This document shows positions 58,456 to 64,000 of a DNA stretch of 64,000 bases, in pieces. Source of the DNA: Dryas octopetala. Taxonomy: Eukaryota; Streptophyta; Magnoliopsida; Rosales; Rosaceae. The notes below the pieces were generated by a model. That model searched no databases, had not been told where the DNA came from, and saw only the letters and a program-made list of their open reading frames with translations. A program made the translations under genes and the position numbers. The number at the start of each line of letters is the position of its first letter. The stretch's first letter is position 1. The stretch covers positions 1,924,501-1,988,500 of the forward strand of contig OY992840.1 of assembly GCA_963921425.1 (NCBI GenBank), written 5' to 3'.

Positions 58456-58517
58456 CTCTTCATGCTCTGCTTTTTCCCATGGCACAATTTGTTTGTCCAT
58501 TAATGCAAAACATGCTT
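58456..58517 (-). other. Exon-like segment, unassigned
   Basis: On the minus strand a 62-base open stretch lies between an AG (after 'tttgcaaat') and a strong donor GAG|GTAAGA. It reads DKQIVPWEKAEHEE at its end, with no stop. Its phase (two bases, then full codons) would fit the end of exon 2 of the gene at 59227-60527. There is no partner exon further downstream that I can see. It could be an alternative exon, a lost gene's exon, or chance. Confidence 0.25.
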
Positions 58518-59226
58518 CTATTTGCAAAGGAAATAAAAACAAAACAAAAACACAAAACACAAATTGAAGGCAAAATTACAAACATCAAACTATAAGCCTG
58601 CTTAAGAACATATGTAAATGTAATGCATTAGAACTTCCAAAAATGAGTATAACTTCCAAAAATGAGTAAAACTTCAAGGCTCACTATAAAAGCTAAGTAT
58701 CAACTTATTATTGTCAAATGGATGCAAGCTCATTCATGGATGGGGCTGCAGTAGCCAGTGAGATAGCAGCTGTCTATGATACACTATCAGTATGTCATAC
58801 TATCAGTGTGTGATACAAACACTGATGGTGGATAATTTATACCCTAGTAGTAGAAAAGTGAACCTGTCAACATATGAGGGTTAGAGGTGTGTTTGTATGG
58901 TAGAATTTTTTTGATAAATAAAACGGATGTCTAAAATAATTGATCCTGACTATAACTGAACTAATTGCAATACAACCTCTTCTGCCGTGGAAAAGTATAG
59001 AAAGGTACAAAAGAAGAAAAGAAGAGAAAATAAGTTACCCCTTTCCGCTAAAAACATTTTGGGGTTTTCTGAATTGAATTGAGATAATATACTGGTAAGA
59101 CTACCTATTGTTCTTGTTGAGAAAAAGCAATGGACGGCATCTTACAGTAGAAGAATCAGCAGCAGTTCCTCAATGTGAGAGTTGCAGTAACAACACTACC
59201 TGAGCTATAAAGTAAGACTTTGCTTC
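58518..59226. other. Downstream region of the unknown gene
   Basis: Probably the 3' untranslated and flanking region of the gene at 59227-60527. No further coding sequence is certain. A short direct repeat 'catactatcagtgtgtgat' and 'atacactatcagtatg' occurs near 58780-58815. Confidence 0.4.
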
Positions 59227-60527
59227 TCACTTCTTGCTTCTTAATTGCTTTTCACTTTTGGGACTGAACATGCTAAAGGCTAATGAAGAATTGCATGTCA
59301 TTGAAGACTTCCCCAATATATTAAGAGCCTCCATCCTTTGTATCTCTTTTGCTGCATAATGCATTGATTGCTAGAGTTAGTCAATTAGATCAATGAAAGA
59401 ACCAGAAAATGAAAAGACTACCTTGTGCCATAAGGAAATAAAGGAATAGGAGAAATCAGAAAGGTAAGTTTGATGCTTTAAGAGACCCCATCCTAAAATG
59501 AATGGGAGGATTATGACTTTTGTAAAACAATCTTAAAAACAACTGATAACTTGTAAAATAATACTTGAAATGTTAACAAATATTTATTCTTCAAAAAATT
59601 TTGGACATTTTTATAGAATTACCTTCCTCAACTGATAGCTGCATTGATCTTTTCTCTAGCTCAACAGCATGTCTGCTAAGGTCAGATGGAGATAGATAAC
59701 GAAGCACTAACATTATGAACAAAGAGCATTTTCAGTACTGGCAAAATTAAAGGAAGAAAAGTAGGTATCAAATTTTGTTTTGAAGCAGCACTGCTAGAAT
59801 ACAATGACGTACTCGTGATGTATTCACTCTGATCAGATTCATCAAAGTGCCTCAAGAGATTCTGTAGACATAGAAACCGTTCGGTCCTTTGCTCATCAAT
59901 GTTCCTCTCAGAATCAACCAAATGAGGAACCACAGATTCAGGAGTAAATCTATGGTGCCTAGAATGAGCAGCTGGCAAACCATTGCCAGGCTTTCTGAGA
60001 AAATTGGAAACCAATGGTTTATCAGGTGAAAAGGTCATGGGAGAAGCCAGAGGAATTGGTGCAATTGCAGGTACACAAGATGTCTCATGCTCCTGCTTAT
60101 CGGTTCTTTCTTCAGGTATGCCGGGCTGCTTTTGTAAGAGATGTCGTTTGGAATTGAGACATTCAGCATTTTTTCCTGTCACGTCTTGTATTCTTCGCTT
60201 GCCTAGTTCTGAATCAAATTTCCTCCCAGTCCCACCATGCATGACATGGTCACTTACACCACTGACGCTCAAGAACTGGTGGCAAGAGGGTTTCTGAGGA
60301 CGCTCAGGGGTGAGTAACTTAGTTCCAGAAACCTTAATGGGATCCACAACCGGTCGTCCTAAAATACAAGAATTCTCAGGATGATTAGGCACATAGCTTC
60401 TGTTGTCATTCTGTACCTCTCGCAATGCTACCTTTTTCGTTGTTAATGTTGATTGCTTATGGTACATAGACGAACCACCAACCACACTGTTTCCCAGTAC
60501 ACTGTTGTTGAGGTTAGAGTTCACCAT
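59227..60527 (-). CDS. Unrecognised plant protein, 3 coding exons, about 307 residues
   Basis: Coding exons: 60527-59813, 59706-59623 and 59351-59227 (TGA). The introns are GT-AG and the phases fit (ACGA|TG gives Met, G|CA gives Ala). The ATG at 60527 has an in-frame stop just upstream. The first 200 residues are Ser/Pro/Lys-rich and probably disordered, with basic stretches (GKRRIQ, SKRHLL) that could be nuclear signals and TPERPQKP and FTPESVVP motifs that could be phosphorylated. The C-terminal part, about 215-290, looks folded and helical: LQNLLRHFDESDQSEYI, then MLRYLSPSDLSRHAVELEKR, then AKEIQRMEALNILGKS. I think this C-terminal block is conserved in plants of this type, but I do not know a function. 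An untranslated first exon is likely upstream. Confidence 0.8.
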
Positions 60528-60571
60528 TTGAGGGACAAGCCTAACTTAACTCAGAGGACCCTGACTCCTGT
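60528..60571 (-). other. 5' untranslated part of exon with the start codon
   Basis: The acceptor TTTGCAG before 60571 lets the coding exon start with about 44 untranslated bases. The frame is closed by a stop here, which supports the chosen start. Confidence 0.55.
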
Positions 60572-61569
60572 CTGCAAAGGAATAAGCAGAAGAAAGATAA
60601 CATCAACAAGGATGTCCTTGCAATGAAGACATTTTTAAACATCAAACATTATTTAAGTATATCTTAACACGGTTGTCAAAATGAGATGCAAATTTCTAAT
60701 CAGATATCAACTGTTTCTTAACCAAATTATATTATAGTTAAACCTATAGTTGATAAAGGGAAATTTTTCCTTCCGCAGCACAACTCGAGCTGCAAGTTTC
60801 ATACAAACAAACAAATATTTACCTGCTTTTCATATACAAATAGAGAAAATCATGAAGAAAGGGCCACAAGTAAACACATACTAATGATTTTAACTACGTA
60901 GATGTAATAAACATCATCCATAAATCCACAAACCAGCTCCCTGGGTCTGAGATCCTTCTGCTTTACAGATGCTTTAATGTGCAAGACAATATTGAGGTAA
61001 TTCCACTTTGGCAGAGTGTAAAAGCCCGGTTACTCTTTTTCAAATCGCATAATGGAAATATTTCCACGACCCAATCTCGACAATTGGTAAAAAGAGAAAA
61101 TAAAGTGATGAGCCCGTGAGTCCAGGTTAAATATATAACACTACCAGACTTTTCATAACCTATAAAAATAATAAACAGGAAAAAAAAAAAAAAAAGAGCC
61201 CCTTATATCTCAATTTTATGGTCTAAACTGAGAGTACAACTACGGATCTAAGCTGGGCACTGATTAAATTTTTTTTTTTTTTAAGGCAAAGTACGGAATC
61301 GAAGAGAGTTGCAGTCAAAACGGAACAAGAAAAGGGGAAAACATAAACTATTACTCTTTTATAAAACTACAAGAATCTCACAATTCATCTTATTTGCTTT
61401 TTTCTTGGCCAGACCAGAATGCAGAATTCAAGAATGCAAGGACATGTGAAACCAGTGGTACACAACCTTAAATGCCCGATATATAAACCCTAAGTAGAAC
61501 AACTTCAAGACCCATATAAAATTAAATTCAACAAGATTCAATTATTTAATAAATACCTGTGCGTGTGCG

Positions 61570-61770
61570 TATGAGAGAGAGAGAGAGAGAGAGAAGGAGG
61601 GATTTTCATATTGTGATAAAGAAACAGCAGAGATTAAAATTGCAGAGAATAATTACCCGTGTGAAGCTCTGCAAGTTTTTGCAGTGGATCTCAGGCTCGG
61701 GGAGGGAGAGTGTTTTTTTTTCTCCTTTTTGACTGAAGGGAGGGAGAGTGTTCTTTTTTGGTTTGAGATA
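61570..61770 (-). promoter_or_regulatory. Likely first (untranslated) exon and promoter-proximal region
   Basis: On the minus strand a CT- and A-rich leader (CACTCTCCCTCCC twice) ends at a good donor, CACACGG|GTAATT, at 61657/61656. With the acceptor at 60571 this gives a 1.1-kb intron in the 5' untranslated region. A GA run (61573-61593) lies in that intron. The exact transcription start cannot be told. Confidence 0.45.
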
Positions 61771-62240
61771 AAGCGTTCGAAAAAGAAAAATTGGCTCCAA
61801 ACAAGGTGTAGAGATTCTAAGTTTCTATTTGAACAACCATTTCTTTTGATCAGATACTTTTTAGGCTCAACTGCTAAAGTACAAATATATCCACAAAAAG
61901 TATTTTAAATAACCAACAAAAAAAAAATTCAAATTCATACATTAACTAACAAAAACTTTTATTATAACACATCTACTAAGATTTCTGTCCTAAAATAAAT
62001 TAAATGTCACATTGGACATAGTTAACGTGTAACAACTTAAAATACCCTTTATATATAGTTGGTGGATGTATTTATACCTGAGCCCTCTTTTTATTTAATT
62101 TAGGAAATGACAAGTTTTAATTCAATACAAAAGGACCATAAAAGACAACTATTATTTAAAAAGAAACAAGAAACACCAAACCTAACCCTAGTCCCACGGC
62201 CCACTCCACACCAACGGCCCTACCAATCGGCCAACCGATC

Positions 62241-62286
<46 letters not shown>

Positions 62287-62567
62287 ATCACACTCTCTCC
62301 CCTTTTCTCATTTTCTCTCTTTTTCTCTATCTCTTTGTGTTTCTATTTGCATCTCTTTCTTTTTTTGCTTCCCCATGCTATCTCTTCGAGCCCCCTCTCT
62401 GTCTAACTCAAGGGAGGCCAATGACGCCACCAGAAAGTTGCATTGATTGAATATTGAAGCCCATTATGGCAATGGCACTAATGAAGGATTTTATTGACTT
62501 GATAAAGTTTTAACAACCTCCCTAGCTTAATATAAATCATGTTTCGTGAGATCCATCTTGTTAGGAA
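61771..62567. other. Intergenic DNA with CT microsatellite
   Basis: Upstream region of the unknown gene. It has a long CT run (about 62237-62283) and more CT-rich sequence to 62400. The plus-strand frame over it is low complexity only. Confidence 0.5.
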
Positions 62568-63250
62568 TATGCCATAAAGCCAATTCTAGGGATGCATATT
62601 TTCTATTTCTATATTTCTATTAATAAAAGGGCAAGTTGATCTTTTATGAGGCATCATCCATATATTGTGTAAATGCAAAAAAGAGGTCCAAGGTGTTCAA
62701 ATTAAGGGAAAAACTGAAGGGTAATTAGAAAATTAACATGACAATCTAGGCTTACATAGTATGGCAAGTAGAAGCTAAATAAAACTTTCCTAGTTCTAAA
62801 TCTAAGATCATATAGGTTGTAATATGTAAAACATAGCATTTCAAAACTTAAAACAAGAGAGGTCAAGATTATACCTTTTTCATCTCGAGAGGCCTAGCTA
62901 AGTAAACCACCAAAGCCTTTCTCTTTCCACCTTTGTGAATCTTGTTGGAAATATGCCATAAAACCAATGGTAATTGGTTAACCAAAGGTATTTTGTTAAA
63001 GTGACTTGAGTGATATTTCAATTAATGTGTATTACACATTAATAGGGTATAAACATTATTCACTACTTAGAAAATCTAAGAGAATGTGTATTACACATTG
63101 AATGCGTCCATGAAAATCTAAGAGAAGATATATGATGAGCTTGGAGGTCATTGAGACTCATGTTATCGGATACTTAGATTCTTAAAAGTTCTTGGTTGAT
63201 GAAGGAAATGTTAACTGGACATTAACATTCCAATAAGTCAAAACTACTGT
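62568..63250 (+). repeat. Ty1/copia-like LTR pieces
   Basis: Two segments start alike: TGTTAGGAATATGCCATAAA (62568) and TGTTGGAAATATGCCATAAA (about 62943). These are the typical first bases of some plant copia LTRs. The second one has a repeated 'tgtgtattacacatt' phrase. No internal coding region or clean ends were found. Confidence 0.45.
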
Positions 63251-63700
63251 GAGACCCGGAAATTTTCAAATTTATTTTGGGATTTTTCCTTATAGATAGT
63301 TCAGGATATCGAAACTGATTTGCTTTCCAAAAGTCTAGAACATTCGAGTTTGTCTTCCTATCTACTTTTGGTTCATCCAAATATAGTTGCAATTGAGTCT
63401 TTTGTGCAGAAAAAATAAATTTTCACTCTCAAAGTCATCAAAATCTACATTAAATAGAAAATAAGTTAGTGGCATACTTAATTTGCATTACTTAGCTATA
63501 TATGTAAATTAGATAGCAAATATCAAACAAGCACTAATCTAGATAGCAAACCAGATAGCTATACTAGTGATTTAGTGGCACTTTACAAACAAAAATTGAT
63601 AGCAAATTTACAATAAATGTATGTAAACCAGATATCATATTTTTAGTGATTCAAATACATATAAATTAGATAGGAAATATATGTAAGCTATATAGAAAAT
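63251..63700 (+). repeat. F-like LTR start fragment
   Basis: TGTGAGACCCGGAAATTTTC at about 63250 resembles the starts of LTRs F and E. Similarity fades after about 200 bases. The rest is AT-rich with repeated 'agatagcaaa' phrases and no gene. Confidence 0.4.
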
Positions 63701-64000
63701 TTAAAATAAATAGTAGTTTACCTTCATAACATCCATGCATTCTTTAGACACCATCTCATGAACATAAGAAGAAGTAATGTTTGGATTGCTTGATGTTAAT
63801 GTATAACCAATAGACTTAGAATGGGCGGCTTGCATGTACAAATCGAAATGAGCAAAGAGCTTTTCATGAACCTTATTCATTTCAGTGGAGCCACTTTCAT
63901 AAAGTCTTTTGTAACTAAACTCAACAAACTGAATTTTGTATCTAGGATCCAAGATAACTATAACTGCAAGAATCAAACTATACTCCGACTAATATTTTTC
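63701..64000 (-). pseudogene. hAT transposase exon (RICESLEEPER-like), partial
   Basis: The frame reads SEYSLILAVIVILDPRYK, then IQFVEFSYKRLYESGS and KVHEKLFAHFDLYM. This is the conserved middle part of plant hAT transposases of the Ac/RICESLEEPER group, just before the C-terminal dimerisation domain. A stop (TAG, 63989-63991) stands where the family has Trp in YWSEYS. A donor-like GTAAAC follows near 63715. The rest lies beyond the window edge. The source could be a dead transposon or a decayed host gene of hAT origin; the stop makes an active protein unlikely. Confidence 0.8.

Noticed and set aside
58690-58760. A possible last exon reading AAISLATAAPSMNELASI with a stop
   Set aside because: No pyrimidine-rich acceptor precedes it and no partner exon fits, so it is too weak to list.

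Overview
This is a gene-poor stretch of a plant nuclear genome. The last third carries a complete eight-exon catalase gene with plant-type introns and a second small spliced gene. The rest is plant transposon DNA: Ty3/gypsy LTR elements, a CACTA (En/Spm) element and a hAT fragment. A broad-leaved plant (eudicot) is most likely from the catalase sequence and the AT-rich intergenic DNA; I cannot name the species.

From 1 to about 49 kb almost everything is nested mobile DNA. From left to right: a Tat-lineage Ty3 reverse-transcriptase relic (1-880); an old LTR remnant (889-3186); a short LTR element E (3187-7645); an LTR element G (7646-13138) split by a solo LTR (8518-10371); another LTR remnant (13139-14333); and the left part of a CACTA transposon on the minus strand (14334-15956). 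The CACTA is split by element B (15957-28227, 5-bp duplication CCCGA), and B is split by element A (17278-24490, 5-bp duplication AAAAT). The transposase end of the CACTA resumes at 28233-31333. Then come LTR F (31334-36703) split by solo LTR C (32663-35516, duplication TATTA), an E-family LTR fragment split by element D (36942-43061, duplication GTATG), and older LTR and integrase remnants to 48973. Most LTR elements lie on the minus strand. None keeps a full gag-pol. A, D and E look like non-autonomous elements that keep LTRs, primer-binding sites and polypurine tracts but little or no coding capacity.

From about 49 kb the DNA is genic. The catalase gene (50715-54484, minus) encodes a 492-residue peroxisomal enzyme with all key residues. 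The second gene (59227-60527, minus, plus a likely untranslated first exon near 61.7 kb) encodes about 307 residues that I do not recognise. Small inverted-repeat elements, microsatellites and copia-like LTR pieces lie between and beyond them, and a hAT transposase exon runs off the right edge.

The most unusual points are these: a 30-nt stretch matching the 5' half of initiator tRNA-Met inside two LTR elements that also use (D) or probably use (G) that tRNA as primer; an element with 2.8-kb LTRs around only 556 bp; a 349-bp identical tract inside otherwise about 6%-diverged LTRs; an array of short palindromes in the U3 of element A; and a shared LTR layout with a minisatellite and a (CT)n tract at matching places in several families.
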